NCBI GenBank assembly: GCA_964521105.1
Contig: CAZFPO010000001.1
Coordinates: forward strand, 1-64,000
Length of the DNA: 64,000 nucleotides
Reading direction: 5' to 3'
Source: JAQUGA01 sp964521105
GTDB taxonomy: Bacteria; Bacteroidota; Bacteroidia; Bacteroidales; WCHB1-69
Positions 17,967-27,479 of this stretch are shown piece after piece. Every line of letters starts with the position of its first letter. The stretch's first letter is position 1. A model generated the notes under the pieces. The model made no database searches. It was not told the origin of the DNA and saw only the letters and a list, made by a program, of their open reading frames with translations. Made by a program: the position numbers and the translations under genes.

Positions 17967-18902
17967 CTAATTACTTGAATCAAGTTGACTTTTACATTTT
18001 ACATTGGAAATAAAAATATCGTTCATGGTTGGGAGTTGCTCATTAAAGTAACAAACCGTTGAATGTGAAATTAATAGGCTAAGTAGTTCGTTTGAAGTTA
18101 TATCTTTAGGGAGTTTAACTAGCAATTCAACTTTTTCGTTTTGCTCTTTTATAATACTAGTATAAATTGATGGAGGTAATATATCGTTAATTGATACGGT
18201 AAGATTTTTAAGTCCTACAACAAATTCGTTTTTTTTATGCTTGTTACGTATATCCGAAACACTTCCTTCGAGAATTTTTTTTGATTTATTAATTAATGCA
18301 ATATTATCGCAAAGTTCTTCAACCGATGACATATTGTGTGTTGAAAAAATGATTGTTGCTCCATTATCTTTTAAATGTAAAATCTCTTTTTTAATAATAT
18401 CGGCGTTAATAGGATCAAATCCGCTAAAGGGTTCGTCGAATATTAAAAATTTAGGTTCATGAATAATGGTTACAATAAATTGAATTTTTTGTTGCATACC
18501 TTTTGATAATTCTTCAACTTTTTTATTCCACCATGTTTCAATTTCAAATTTCTCGAACCAAAATTTTAATTTTTTTAAAGCATCAACCTTTGAAACGCCC
18601 TTTAATTGCGATAAATAAATGGCTTGTTCGCCCACTTTCATCTTTTTATACAAACCTCTTTCTTCGGGTAAATAGCCAATTTGGGATATGTGCTTACTGC
18701 TCATTGGCTCGCCATTAAAAATAATTTGACCTTCGTCGGGAGCTGTTATTTGGTTTATAATTCGGATTAATGAGGTTTTACCTGCTCCATTTGGTCCAAG
18801 TAAACCATAAATTGAGTTGTTTGGCACACTAATGCTTACTTTTTTTAACGCTGTATGCTCGGCATATTTTTTAACAATATCATGAGTTTCTAGTATATTC
18901 AC
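17967..18902 (-). CDS. ABC transporter ATP-binding protein (NatA-like)
   Basis: 311 residues. Walker A is G36-P-N-G-A-G-K-T43, the ABC signature is LSKGMQQKIQF, and Walker B plus the catalytic Glu are FLIFDEPFSGFDP. A ~75-residue C-terminal extension, as in NatA-type ATPases, follows the nucleotide-binding domain. Its start overlaps the end of the DUF4290 gene by 23 nt and its stop lies two bases before the permease start, so all three are translated together. Confidence 0.92.
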   Translation of the reverse strand: MNILETHDIVKKYAEHTALKKVSISVPNNSIYGLLGPNGAGKTSLIRIINQITAPDEGQIIFNGEPMSSKHISQIGYLPEERGLYKKMKVGEQAIYLSQLKGVSKVDALKKLKFWFEKFEIETWWNKKVEELSKGMQQKIQFIVTIIHEPKFLIFDEPFSGFDPINADIIKKEILHLKDNGATIIFSTHNMSSVEELCDNIALINKSKKILEGSVSDIRNKHKKNEFVVGLKNLTVSINDILPPSIYTSIIKEQNEKVELLVKLPKDITSNELLSLLISHSTVCYFNEQLPTMNDIFISNVKCKSQLDSSN

Positions 18903-19581
18903 AATTCGTAGGTTTTATAATTGCATTATTGTTTTTTTTGAAAAATGTTTTCCCCGATTTCATGTTTTTATTCATCTTTTTCTTTTGAGGTTTGTTTTTA
19001 TTCATACTGGCAGCAATTTGTTGATTTTGAATTAAGATGTCTCGAGTATTAGTAAATTTAAAATCTTCACGTAAAACTAATTTGCCGTCTGAAAGAACTT
19101 TAAGATGTTCGGCTATTAATTCGTCGTTTACTGAATCGCGATTCCAACTTAAATATTGTTTTTTTAAATGGTTTGCTATTTCAGATATAAATGCTTCTTT
19201 TTCAGCACCTTCTTCAAACCCAATCGCTTTTTCAATCATTAATTCAATATTTTTACCGTATGGAGGAAACTTGATTTTATTTTTAGGATAGGGTAGTGGC
19301 TCCGGTTTTAATTGTATAGCTAAACCATCGGGCTTGTCGTAAGGACTATCAATGTCGAGTTTAAAATTCGACATAAAAAATAGATGATCCCATAATTTGT
19401 GCCAATAATCAACCGAATCCTTTCCATTTGGGTTAAGTTGAGACATCACTTTAATAATAGCCTTTGCTAGTCTATTTCGTTTTTCTTTATCTTCAATGGT
19501 GCAGGTATGTTCGATCATTTTTTGAATGTTACGACCATATTCCTTAATCATTATTTTGTCTAAAGATGTATTGTAATCCAT
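18880..19581 (-). CDS. DUF4290 domain protein
   Basis: 233 residues. The first ~175 match the DUF4290 pattern I recognise from Bacteroidota: an opening MDYNTSLDKIMIKEYGRNIQKM, a central KLWDHLFFMSNFKLDIDSPYD and a repeat of the YGKNIELM motif. The last ~45 residues are very Lys/Asn-rich (KKMNKNMKSGKTFFKKNN) and probably disordered. Function unknown. It opens the operon with the ABC exporter and overlaps it by 23 nt. A role linked to transport or the envelope is inferred only from this. Confidence 0.82.
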   Translation of the reverse strand: MDYNTSLDKIMIKEYGRNIQKMIEHTCTIEDKEKRNRLAKAIIKVMSQLNPNGKDSVDYWHKLWDHLFFMSNFKLDIDSPYDKPDGLAIQLKPEPLPYPKNKIKFPPYGKNIELMIEKAIGFEEGAEKEAFISEIANHLKKQYLSWNRDSVNDELIAEHLKVLSDGKLVLREDFKFTNTRDILIQNQQIAASMNKNKPQKKKMNKNMKSGKTFFKKNNNAIIKPTNCEYTRNS

Positions 19582-19779
19582 AATTTAATAAGTTTCTAAG
19601 TTTTTAATTCGAGTCTGTTTGATGTTAACAAACTAAAAAAGAAGTCAATTGATTGTTTTTCAATATTTTTTTAAATCAAATGGCAAATTTAATAATTTTT
19701 TTGAGGAATAAGTCAAAAATGATGAGTATTATATCGTTGGCTGATTTCGTACAATTATTAAGTTGGTGAAAATGATAAA

Positions 19780-22095
19780 TTACACAATTCTAAGCTTTGC
19801 AAATTTTAATAAAAGTGTTTTTGTTTCGCCACTTTCAAAGAGTACACTCGCTTTTTTATTATCATCAGTTCCAATAATTTCAATTACTTTACCAAATCCA
19901 AATTTTTCATGTTCGACGTTTGTATTTGAAGTTACATCAATAGTTGCAAACTCACTTTCAGGTGAATTTTGTATGGATTCATTGGTTAATTTCTTCAATT
20001 TCGAAGGTACAGATGATGTTACAATTTTATTTGATATTTTATTAGAAAAGGAATTATTAAATTTTGTTTTTGGTTGTTCAATAATTTTAAAAGGCTTTAT
20101 TGAGGCAAATTCTTCATCTTCAAATTCAACAAAAGAGTCGTCAATATCATCGATAAATCGGCTGGGTTCAGCAAAAGTTATCTGTCCCCATTGGTAACGA
20201 GTTTGAGCGTATGTGATGTATGCTTTTTTTTCGGCACGTGTAAGAGCCACATAAAAAAGTCTTCGTTCTTCTTCTAACTCGGTTCGCGAATTAAGCGACA
20301 TAAATGATGGGAAAAGATTTTCTTCGGCACCGACAATAAAAACAACAGGAAATTCTAAGCCTTTTGCTGAGTGAATGGTCATAAGCAGCGTTTTATCCGC
20401 ATTATCATCATCTTTTTCTTCAACATCAGAAAGCAACGAAACTTGATTTAAAAAATCGTTCAACGATCGAAATGATGTATTAATTTCACCTGTTTCAAAA
20501 TCGGGTTCGGGTTCCGTATCTACAAAATTTCGAATAGCATTTAAAAGTTCTTCCACGTTTTTGTAACGTTCGGGTTCATCTTTATTTTCCGAAAGTTCGC
20601 TGATTATACCTGTGGAAGTAACAATTAAATGAGCCAAATCGTATGCGTTCAGGGTGTCATTTTGAGCTTTAAAACTCATAATTTTATTTGCAAAATCTTC
20701 CAGTTTAACCAAGTAGGCATTGTTCATCGGAAGTTCATATTTTCGAGGATTTGCAATAATATTCCAAATGGGTACATTAAGGTTCGATGCATGGACAATG
20801 ATTTTTTCCATCGTAGTTTGTCCAATGCCCCGCTGGGGATAATTAATAATTCTTTTCAATGCTTCTTCATCGTGAAAGTTAAAAATTAGTCGAAAATATG
20901 ACAGTACGTCTTTAATTTCTTTTCGTTTATAAAAAGACATTCCCCCATAAATTTTATGAGGAATATTTTTTAAACGAAAGGCTTCTTCAAAAGCACGAGA
21001 TTGAGCATTTGTGCGATAAAGAATTGAAAAATCAGAAAAATTTAAATTTAAAAGATTTTTTTCACGAAGTATTATTTCGGCAATTTTCTTGGCTTCATCA
21101 GATTCGGAAGAGGCTTTAATAACTTTCACTTTCATCCCACTTTCGTTCGATGTCCAAATGTTTTTTGAAATTTGTTTTTGATTTACTTTAATCAAGCTGT
21201 TTGCTGCAGCTACGATGTTTTTAGTGGAACGATAATTTTGTTCGAGCTTAAATAGTTGATAATCGGGATAATCCGATTTAAAATTTAAAATATTTTGAAT
21301 ATTTGCACCTCTAAATGCATAGATGCTTTGTGCATCGTCTCCAACAACGCAAATGTTTTCATTATTTGCCGCAAGTTTTTTTAAAATTAAATATTGAGCG
21401 TAGTTAGTATCTTGGTATTCATCAACTAAAATATACTTAAAAATTTGTTGATATTTGTGAAGCGTAGCCGGAAAATCACGAAACAGAACATTGGTGTTAA
21501 AAAGTAAGTCGTCAAAATCCATGGCATTTGCTCGTTTTAACCGTAGGTTATATGTTTTATATAATTCATGGATTAAAGGACGTTGAGCCGAAGCATCGGC
21601 TTGAATAATTTCGTTATTTTGTGAATAATCTTCGGGCGAAATTAAATTATTTTTTGCCATCGAAATTCGCGATAAAACCGAACTAGGTTTATAAACTTTA
21701 ATATCTAAATCAAGTTCTTTAATTATCGATTTAATTAAATTTTTGCCTTCATCGGTATCGTAAATCGAGAAATCTCGTGTATAACCAATTTTGTCGCTTT
21801 CTATTCGCAAAATTCTAGAAAATACCGAGTGAAAAGTTCCCATCCATACATTTTTGCCTTCGTTACTTCCCAAAATTTTAATAATTCGGGCTTTCATTTC
21901 GTCGGCTGCTTTATTTGTAAAAGTTAACGACAATATGTTAAAAGGGTCGATGCCCGATTTTACCATATTAGCAATTCTATATGTAAGAACCCTTGTTTTT
22001 CCAGAACCAGCACCCGCAATAACCATCACCGGTCCCTCAAGCGAAACCACTGCTTTAACTTGTGCTTCGTTTAATTCATTTAAAAAATCACTCAT
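19780..22095 (-). CDS. pcrA: UvrD/PcrA-type 3'-5' DNA helicase
   Basis: 771 residues, superfamily 1A. Motif I is AGAGSGKT (27-34), motif Ia LSLTFTNKAADEMK, motif II ILVDEYQDTNY, motif III VVGDDAQSIYAFRGA, motif IV LEQNYRSTKNI, motif V TIHSAKGLEFPVV and motif VI FYVALTRAEKKAY, all in order. Unwinds DNA in repair and replication restart. The C-terminal ~100 residues, with an NVEHEKFGFGKVI element, form the Tudor-like PcrA tail that binds partners. Promoter element at 22116-22123; it is not joined to the DUF4290 operon (198-nt gap with no visible feature). Confidence 0.95.
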   Translation of the reverse strand: MSDFLNELNEAQVKAVVSLEGPVMVIAGAGSGKTRVLTYRIANMVKSGIDPFNILSLTFTNKAADEMKARIIKILGSNEGKNVWMGTFHSVFSRILRIESDKIGYTRDFSIYDTDEGKNLIKSIIKELDLDIKVYKPSSVLSRISMAKNNLISPEDYSQNNEIIQADASAQRPLIHELYKTYNLRLKRANAMDFDDLLFNTNVLFRDFPATLHKYQQIFKYILVDEYQDTNYAQYLILKKLAANNENICVVGDDAQSIYAFRGANIQNILNFKSDYPDYQLFKLEQNYRSTKNIVAAANSLIKVNQKQISKNIWTSNESGMKVKVIKASSESDEAKKIAEIILREKNLLNLNFSDFSILYRTNAQSRAFEEAFRLKNIPHKIYGGMSFYKRKEIKDVLSYFRLIFNFHDEEALKRIINYPQRGIGQTTMEKIIVHASNLNVPIWNIIANPRKYELPMNNAYLVKLEDFANKIMSFKAQNDTLNAYDLAHLIVTSTGIISELSENKDEPERYKNVEELLNAIRNFVDTEPEPDFETGEINTSFRSLNDFLNQVSLLSDVEEKDDDNADKTLLMTIHSAKGLEFPVVFIVGAEENLFPSFMSLNSRTELEEERRLFYVALTRAEKKAYITYAQTRYQWGQITFAEPSRFIDDIDDSFVEFEDEEFASIKPFKIIEQPKTKFNNSFSNKISNKIVTSSVPSKLKKLTNESIQNSPESEFATIDVTSNTNVEHEKFGFGKVIEIIGTDDNKKASVLFESGETKTLLLKFAKLRIV

Positions 22096-22115
22096 CTATT
22101 TTTCATTTATGACGA

Positions 22116-22123
22116 CAAAGATA
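22116..22123 (-). promoter_or_regulatory. -7 promoter element of pcrA
   Basis: On the minus strand TATCTTTG matches TAnnTTTG, 20 nt before the pcrA ATG. No TTG at -33. Confidence 0.45.
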
Positions 22124-22451
22124 ATTAAACTAAAAAAGATAGAAGAATATAATTTTAGATTCAACAATAGTTTGCTGCATATTAATATTCGATTGATATT
22201 AAAAAAGAATATAAATGATTGAAATACATTTAATAAACTTTTTGATTATTGTAAAAAATATTTTATTCTATGATTTCATATTATTTTTTAATGAAAAGCC
22301 GACTTCAGAAATAGAAAATTAAATAAAATGCTAAAATATAATGATAAAATTTTTACCATTAATATTATATATGGAAAGTGAAAAAATAGTATCAAAATTA
22401 GGAGGTAATTAAAAAAATATCTCAAAAAATAAAATAAAATGATGTAAGTAC

Positions 22452-22481
22452 TTGAATAATAAAAAAAAAGTTTTACCTTTG
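22452..22481 (+). promoter_or_regulatory. Main promoter of the str-S10-spc-alpha superoperon
   Basis: TTG (22452-22454), exactly 19 nt, then TACCTTTG (22474-22481), a perfect fit to the Bacteroidota TTG-N19-TAnnTTTG promoter. It lies 58 nt before the rpsL ATG. A short hairpin (22486-22499) would be at the very 5' end of the transcript. Confidence 0.85.
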
Positions 22482-22539
22482 CAGTCCCAAATAATTGGGG
22501 GTATTATTTATTGTACTGAAAACCAATTTATAAACTAGT

Positions 22540-22917
22540 ATGCCAACAATACAACAGTTAGTAAGAAAAGGACGGAAAAAGGTGAATTATAAAAGTAAGT
22601 CGCCAGCTTTAACCGGATGTCCACAAAGGCGAGGTGTATGTGTAAGGGTTTACACCACTACACCAAAGAAGCCAAACTCAGCTATGCGTAAAGTAGCTAG
22701 GGTACGTTTAACCAATCAAATGGAAGTGAATGCGTATATTCCAGGAGAAGGTCATAATTTGCAGGAGCACAGTATTGTGATGATACGTGGTGGTCGTGTT
22801 AAAGATTTACCAGGAGTACGTTATCACATCATCAGAGGTGCATTAGACACTTCGGGAGTAGACGGACGAAATCAAAGAAGATCCAAGTACGGAACAAAAC
22901 GTCCAAAGAAAAAGTAA
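22540..22917 (+). CDS. rpsL: 30S ribosomal protein S12
   Basis: 125 residues, decoding-centre protein. Conserved blocks include SPALTGCPQRRGVC, TTPKKPNSAMRK (the streptomycin-resistance loop, with the wild-type Lys) and GGRVKDLPGVRYH with the Asp that is usually methylthiolated. First gene of the superoperon; rpsG follows after 24 nt. Confidence 0.98.
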   Translation: MPTIQQLVRKGRKKVNYKSKSPALTGCPQRRGVCVRVYTTTPKKPNSAMRKVARVRLTNQMEVNAYIPGEGHNLQEHSIVMIRGGRVKDLPGVRYHIIRGALDTSGVDGRNQRRSKYGTKRPKKK

Positions 22918-22941
22918 TCTTGTTTTAAAGATAGTTTAACT

Positions 22942-23409
22942 ATGAGAAAATCAAAACCAAAAAAACGAATTATTCTTCCAGACCCAAAATTTAATGACAC
23001 TATTGTTACCAAATTTGTTAACAATATTATGTTACAAGGGAAGAAGAATACTGCATTTAAAATTTTTTATGATGCAATAGACGTTGTTAGTGAAAAAACA
23101 AAAGAAGATGGTCTTGAAGTTTGGAGAAAAGGGTTAGCAAATGTTACTCCTTCGGTTGAAGTTCGCAGTCGCCGAATTGGTGGAGCTACTTTCCAAATTC
23201 CATCAGAAATTCGTCCCGAAAGAAAACAATCAATCGGTATGAAAAATTTAATTCTTTATGCTCGGAAACGTCATGAAAAATCGATGTCGATGAAACTCGC
23301 ATCAGAAATCATAGCAGCGTATAAAGAAGAAGGTTCCGCATTTAAACGCAAAGAGGATATGCACCGTATGGCTGATGCCAATAAAGCATTCTCTCACTTC
23401 AGATTTTAA
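22942..23409 (+). CDS. rpsG: 30S ribosomal protein S7
   Basis: 155 residues, the usual length. S7 nucleates assembly of the 30S head and contacts mRNA and tRNA in the E site. Recognised by the basic N-terminus, GGATFQIPSEIRPERK and the C-terminal KEDMHRMADANKAFSHFRF. Gap of 35 nt to fusA, in the standard rpsL-rpsG-fusA order. Confidence 0.98.
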   Translation: MRKSKPKKRIILPDPKFNDTIVTKFVNNIMLQGKKNTAFKIFYDAIDVVSEKTKEDGLEVWRKGLANVTPSVEVRSRRIGGATFQIPSEIRPERKQSIGMKNLILYARKRHEKSMSMKLASEIIAAYKEEGSAFKRKEDMHRMADANKAFSHFRF

Positions 23410-23444
23410 TTATAAACAAAAAAAGTAATACAGAATAAAGATTA

Positions 23445-25544
23445 ATGAGCGAAGAGATTAAATATACCAGAAATATTGGGATTATGGCTCATATCGACGC
23501 CGGTAAAACTACTACTACCGAGCGAATTTTGTATTATACCGGAAAGAGTTATAAATTAGGCGAAGTTCATGAAGGAACTGCAACCATGGACTGGATGGTG
23601 CAAGAACAAGAACGAGGAATAACAATTACATCTGCTGCTACTACTGTTTATTGGGATTTAAACGAACAACCTTATAAAATTAACATCATTGATACCCCCG
23701 GACACGTTGATTTTACGGTTGAAGTTGAACGTTCATTAAGAGTTTTAGATGGTGCAGTTGCATTGTTTTGTGCAGTTGGTGGCGTTGAACCACAATCAGA
23801 AACAGTTTGGAAGCAAGCTAATAAGTATAACGTTCCTCGAATTTGTTTTGTAAATAAAATGGATAGGGCTGGAGCAAACTTTTTCCGCGTTTTAGATCAA
23901 ATTGAAACACGCCTTAATGCTACCCCCATTCCATTGCAACTTCCCATTGGTTCAGAAGACAATTTTATTGGAATTGTTGACTTAATCAAAAATAAAGCAT
24001 TCGTTTGGGACGAAACTTCTCTGGGTGTTGTATTTGCCGAAGTGGATATACCTGAGGATATGATTGAACAAGTTGCTGAATATCGCAATTTATTACTCGA
24101 AGCTGCCGCTGAACAAAATGAAGACATTCTTGTAAAGTATTTTGAAGATCCAAATTCGGTTACCGATGAGGAAATTGTTGACGCTATTCGTCAAGCAACG
24201 TTATCGTTGAAAATTTGTCCCGTTTTATGTGGTGCTTCATTTAAAAATAAAGGTGTTCAACGACTACTTGATGCCGTTATTCAATTTCTTCCTAGTCCAA
24301 TGGATGTTGAACCAGTAACTGGAATTAATCCTAAAACTGAAACACCAGAAGTTCGCAAACCCGACATCAATGAGCCTTTTGCAGCTTTAGCATTTAAAAT
24401 TGCAACCGACCCTTATGTTGGAAGAATTGCTTTTTTTAGAGTTTATTCAGGGCGATTAAATTCGGGAACTGTTGTTTATAATACAGGCTCGAAAAAACGT
24501 GAACGTTTAGCACGCTTGTTACGAATGCACGCTAATAAGCAAAATCCAATTGATGTAATAGAGGCAGGTGACATTGCAGTTGCTGTTGGTTTTAAGGATA
24601 TACGAACCGGAGATACTCTTTGCGATGAAAACCACCCAATTATCCTTGAAAATATAGTTTTTCCTGAACCAGTTATTGCGGTAGCTGTTGAACCAAAAAC
24701 CCAAGAAGATATTGATAAACTTTCGCTAGCTCTTAATAAATTAGCGGAAGAAGATCCAACTTTTATCGTTAAAGTTGATGAGGAAATTGGACAAACCGTT
24801 ATTCAGGGAATGGGAGAATTACATTTAGAAATATTACTCGATCGCTTAAAACGAGAGTTTAAAGTAGAATGTAATCATGGTAAACCTCAAGTTGCATACA
24901 AAGAGGCAATTACTAGCATTGTTCGACATCGCGAAGTTTATAAAAAACAGTCGGGTGGAAAAGGAAAATTTGCCGACATAACCTTTGATATATCACCGGT
25001 TGATAGCAATGTTAAAGGTTTAGTGTTTGTTGATAATATTAAAGGTGGTGCTTTAACAAAAGAATATGTAAATGCTGTTCAAAAAGGATTTACGAATGCT
25101 ATGAGAAATGGTGTTTTAGCTGGATATCCGTTGGAAGGTTTAAAAGTAACATTATTAGATGGAACTTATCATCCGGTTGATTCTGACTCATTATCATTCG
25201 AGATTTGTGCAAGTATTGCATTTAAAAATGCATGTAAAAAAGCTAAAAGTGTATTTCTTGAACCAATTATGTCTTTGGAAATTATATCACCAGCCGACTT
25301 TATCGGAAATATTAGTGGAGATTTAAATAGAAGAAGAGCCGTAATTATGGCGATTGATTCAAATATTAATGGACAAATTATTAAAGCAAAAGTACCACTA
25401 TCCGAAATGTTTGGTTATGTAACAACATTGCGTACATTATCATCAGGACGTGCATCATCAACCATGGAGTTTTCGCACTATTCAATTGTGCCCGACTCTA
25501 TTAGTGAAACCATACTATATAAAGGAAAATATTTACTATTGTAA
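23445..25544 (+). CDS. fusA: Elongation factor G
   Basis: 699 residues, GTPase that drives ribosomal translocation. G1 is AHIDAGKTTTTE, G3 is DTPGHVDF, and G4 is NKMD; domains II-V follow with GELHLEILLDRL. Length is the usual ~700, and it sits in the conserved str order rather than elsewhere, so this is the housekeeping copy. No tuf follows; rpsJ comes 19 nt later. Confidence 0.97.
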   Translation: MSEEIKYTRNIGIMAHIDAGKTTTTERILYYTGKSYKLGEVHEGTATMDWMVQEQERGITITSAATTVYWDLNEQPYKINIIDTPGHVDFTVEVERSLRVLDGAVALFCAVGGVEPQSETVWKQANKYNVPRICFVNKMDRAGANFFRVLDQIETRLNATPIPLQLPIGSEDNFIGIVDLIKNKAFVWDETSLGVVFAEVDIPEDMIEQVAEYRNLLLEAAAEQNEDILVKYFEDPNSVTDEEIVDAIRQATLSLKICPVLCGASFKNKGVQRLLDAVIQFLPSPMDVEPVTGINPKTETPEVRKPDINEPFAALAFKIATDPYVGRIAFFRVYSGRLNSGTVVYNTGSKKRERLARLLRMHANKQNPIDVIEAGDIAVAVGFKDIRTGDTLCDENHPIILENIVFPEPVIAVAVEPKTQEDIDKLSLALNKLAEEDPTFIVKVDEEIGQTVIQGMGELHLEILLDRLKREFKVECNHGKPQVAYKEAITSIVRHREVYKKQSGGKGKFADITFDISPVDSNVKGLVFVDNIKGGALTKEYVNAVQKGFTNAMRNGVLAGYPLEGLKVTLLDGTYHPVDSDSLSFEICASIAFKNACKKAKSVFLEPIMSLEIISPADFIGNISGDLNRRRAVIMAIDSNINGQIIKAKVPLSEMFGYVTTLRTLSSGRASSTMEFSHYSIVPDSISETILYKGKYLLL

Positions 25545-25563
25545 ACCAAATAAATATTAAACT

Positions 25564-25869
25564 GTGAACCAGAGAATAAGAATTAAATTAAAATCGTACG
25601 ACCATAGTTTGGTCGACAAATCAGCAGAAAAGATAGTTAAGACTGTAAAAGCTGCTGGTGCAATAGTTAGTGGTCCGATACCGCTGCCAACGCACAAAAA
25701 GATTTTTACTGTAAATCGTGCAACATTCGTAAACAAGAAATCTAGAGAACAATTTGAACTATCATCGTACAAACGTATCCTTGATATTTATAGTTCAACC
25801 CCCAAAACAATTGATGCTCTGATGAAACTTGAATTACCAAGTGGCGTAGAAGTAGAAATTAAAGTGTGA
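25564..25869 (+). CDS. rpsJ: 30S ribosomal protein S10
   Basis: 101 residues, also the NusG-binding (NusE) protein in antitermination. Conserved RIRIKLKSYDH, GPIPLPTHKKIFTVNR and a C-terminal PSGVEVEIKV. The start is GTG at 25564; no ATG is available before the conserved N-terminus. It directly follows fusA, so the str and S10 groups are joined here. Confidence 0.96.
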   Translation: MNQRIRIKLKSYDHSLVDKSAEKIVKTVKAAGAIVSGPIPLPTHKKIFTVNRATFVNKKSREQFELSSYKRILDIYSSTPKTIDALMKLELPSGVEVEIKV

Positions 25870-25908
25870 GGTAAGTATCTAAGTTAAATTAGTAAACAAA
25901 AAAAAGTA

Positions 25909-26538
25909 ATGTCAGGACTAATTGGAAAAAAAATCGGAATGACCAGTATTTATGATGCCTCTGGTAAAAATATACCATGCACTGTTATTGAAGCTGGTCC
26001 CTGTGTAGTAACACAGGTTAGAACCATCGAGAATGACAAGTATGAAGCGATTCAACTTGCATACGATGAGAAAAAAGAAAAGAACACTACCAATCCTTTA
26101 AAAGGACATTTCAAAAAAGCAGGAACAACTCCAAAACGTATAATGATGGAGTTTACTCGTTTTGAAATTGAACACCGTAAATCATTTGGAGAAACATTAG
26201 ATGTAACAATCTTCAGCGAAGGTGAATATATCGACGTTTCAGGAATGTCCAAGGGTAAAGGTTTTCAGGGCGTTGTAAAACGTCATGGATTTAGAGGCGT
26301 TGGTGATGCTACTCACGGTCAGCACGATCGTTTAAGGGCTCCAGGTTCTATGGGTGCATCTTCCTATCCATCTCGAGTTTTTAAAGGGATGCGTATGGCA
26401 GGTCAAACAGGAAATAGAAAAGTAAAGATGATAAATCTTCAAGTTCTAAAAATAATACCTGAGAGAAATATTTTAGTTGTTAAAGGTTCTGTACCAGGAT
26501 CAAACGGTTCATACTTAAAAATTGAAAGATGGAGTTAA
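25909..26538 (+). CDS. rplC: 50S ribosomal protein L3
   Basis: 209 residues. It begins MSGLIGKKIGMTSIYD and has GKGFQGVVKRHGFRG and the loop ATHGQHDRLRAPGSMG near the peptidyl-transferase centre; the Gln in GQ is the site methylated by PrmB in other bacteria. Overlaps rplD by 10 nt, which suggests coupled translation. Confidence 0.98.
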   Translation: MSGLIGKKIGMTSIYDASGKNIPCTVIEAGPCVVTQVRTIENDKYEAIQLAYDEKKEKNTTNPLKGHFKKAGTTPKRIMMEFTRFEIEHRKSFGETLDVTIFSEGEYIDVSGMSKGKGFQGVVKRHGFRGVGDATHGQHDRLRAPGSMGASSYPSRVFKGMRMAGQTGNRKVKMINLQVLKIIPERNILVVKGSVPGSNGSYLKIERWS

Positions 26539-27164
26539 AAGTATATAAATTCGATGGCAGCGAAACCACCAAAACCGTATCGTTAAACGACGAAATGTTT
26601 TCAGTTGAACCAAACGATCACGCTATTTGGTTAGATGTAAAAAACATCTTAGCAAACCGCAGACAAGGTACTCATAGCTCGAAAGAAAAATCAATGCTTT
26701 CGGGAAGTACACGTAAGTTGAAAAAACAAAAAGGAACGGGCGGAGCTCGTGCCGGTAGTATTAAAAATCCTTTGTTCCATGGTGGAGCACGTGTTTTTGG
26801 TCCACACCCAAGAATATACGGATTTAAACTAAACAAAAAAGTAAAACAACTTGCTCGCATATCAGCCTTGTCTTACAAAACAAAATCTAATGATTTATTA
26901 GTAGTAGAAGACTTCACTTTTGAGCAACCTAGCACAAAAGCTTATAAGGATTTTATTAAAAATTTTGATTTAGTTGATAAAAAAAGTTTATTAATTGTTT
27001 CTGAATCAAATAAAAATGTATATTTGTCCTCTCGAAATTTGAAGAGTTGCAGAGTTATAACTGTTTCAGATATAAACACTTATGATATTATGCAGGCTTC
27101 AAAACTTATTTTATTTGAGAGCTCAATTAATAAAATTCAAAAACAAGATAAGTCGGAAGAGTAG
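26529..27164 (+). CDS. rplD: 50S ribosomal protein L4
   Basis: 211 residues, an early-assembly protein lining the exit tunnel. GGARVFGPHPRIYGFKLNKKVK and the preceding extended loop KQKGTGGARAGSIKNPLFHG are characteristic. Its ATG lies inside the 3' end of rplC. In E. coli L4 represses the S10 operon, but no matching leader structure was identified here. Confidence 0.97.
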   Translation: MELKVYKFDGSETTKTVSLNDEMFSVEPNDHAIWLDVKNILANRRQGTHSSKEKSMLSGSTRKLKKQKGTGGARAGSIKNPLFHGGARVFGPHPRIYGFKLNKKVKQLARISALSYKTKSNDLLVVEDFTFEQPSTKAYKDFIKNFDLVDKKSLLIVSESNKNVYLSSRNLKSCRVITVSDINTYDIMQASKLILFESSINKIQKQDKSEE

Positions 27165-27186
27165 TAATTATTAACAAAAAACTGTA

Positions 27187-27477
27187 ATGGATATCATAAT
27201 TAAGCCCATCATCACCGAAAAAAGAACCCAAAATGCTGAGAAATTAAACAGCTACGGTTTTATAGTGAATAGAAAGGCCAATAAGTATCAAATAAGAAAA
27301 GCTATTGAAGAGCTATATAGTGTTAAAATAGAATCAGTTAATACTTTGATTCAACGAGGAAAAAAATCTACTCGTAACACTAAAACCGGTATGATAGTCG
27401 GTAGTAAAAGCTCGTTGAAAAAAGCTTTCGTGAAATTAAAAGATGGTCAAACAATCGATTTTTATAGCAATATCTAA
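27187..27477 (+). CDS. rplW: 50S ribosomal protein L23
   Basis: 96 residues, at the tunnel exit where trigger factor and SRP dock. The start MDIIIKPIITEKR, the YGFIVNRKANKYQIRKAIE helix and the VESVNT-like strand identify it. It ends two bases before rplB. Confidence 0.96.
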   Translation: MDIIIKPIITEKRTQNAEKLNSYGFIVNRKANKYQIRKAIEELYSVKIESVNTLIQRGKKSTRNTKTGMIVGSKSSLKKAFVKLKDGQTIDFYSNI

Positions 27478-27479
27478 CA

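Larger units (their letters stand above)
22096..22539. other. 444-nt intergenic region between pcrA and rpsL
   Basis: No gene. It holds divergent promoters for pcrA and the ribosomal superoperon. AGGAGGT at about 22401 looks like a Shine-Dalgarno site but no open frame follows. CCCAA (22486-22490) and TTGGG (22495-22499) can form a small hairpin at the expected 5' end of the superoperon mRNA. Confidence 0.6.

Noticed and set aside
19763..20197. 144-codon plus-strand reading frame opposite the end of pcrA
   Set aside because: Fully antisense to the low-complexity C-terminal part of the helicase; Ser/Phe-rich product typical of a shadow frame.
22401..22407. AGGAGGT as a ribosome-binding site of a small gene
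   Set aside because: No start codon with an open frame of useful length follows within 20 nt.
23445..25544. Second, specialised EF-G paralog
   Set aside because: Position between rpsG and rpsJ, full length and intact GTPase motifs mark it as the housekeeping fusA.
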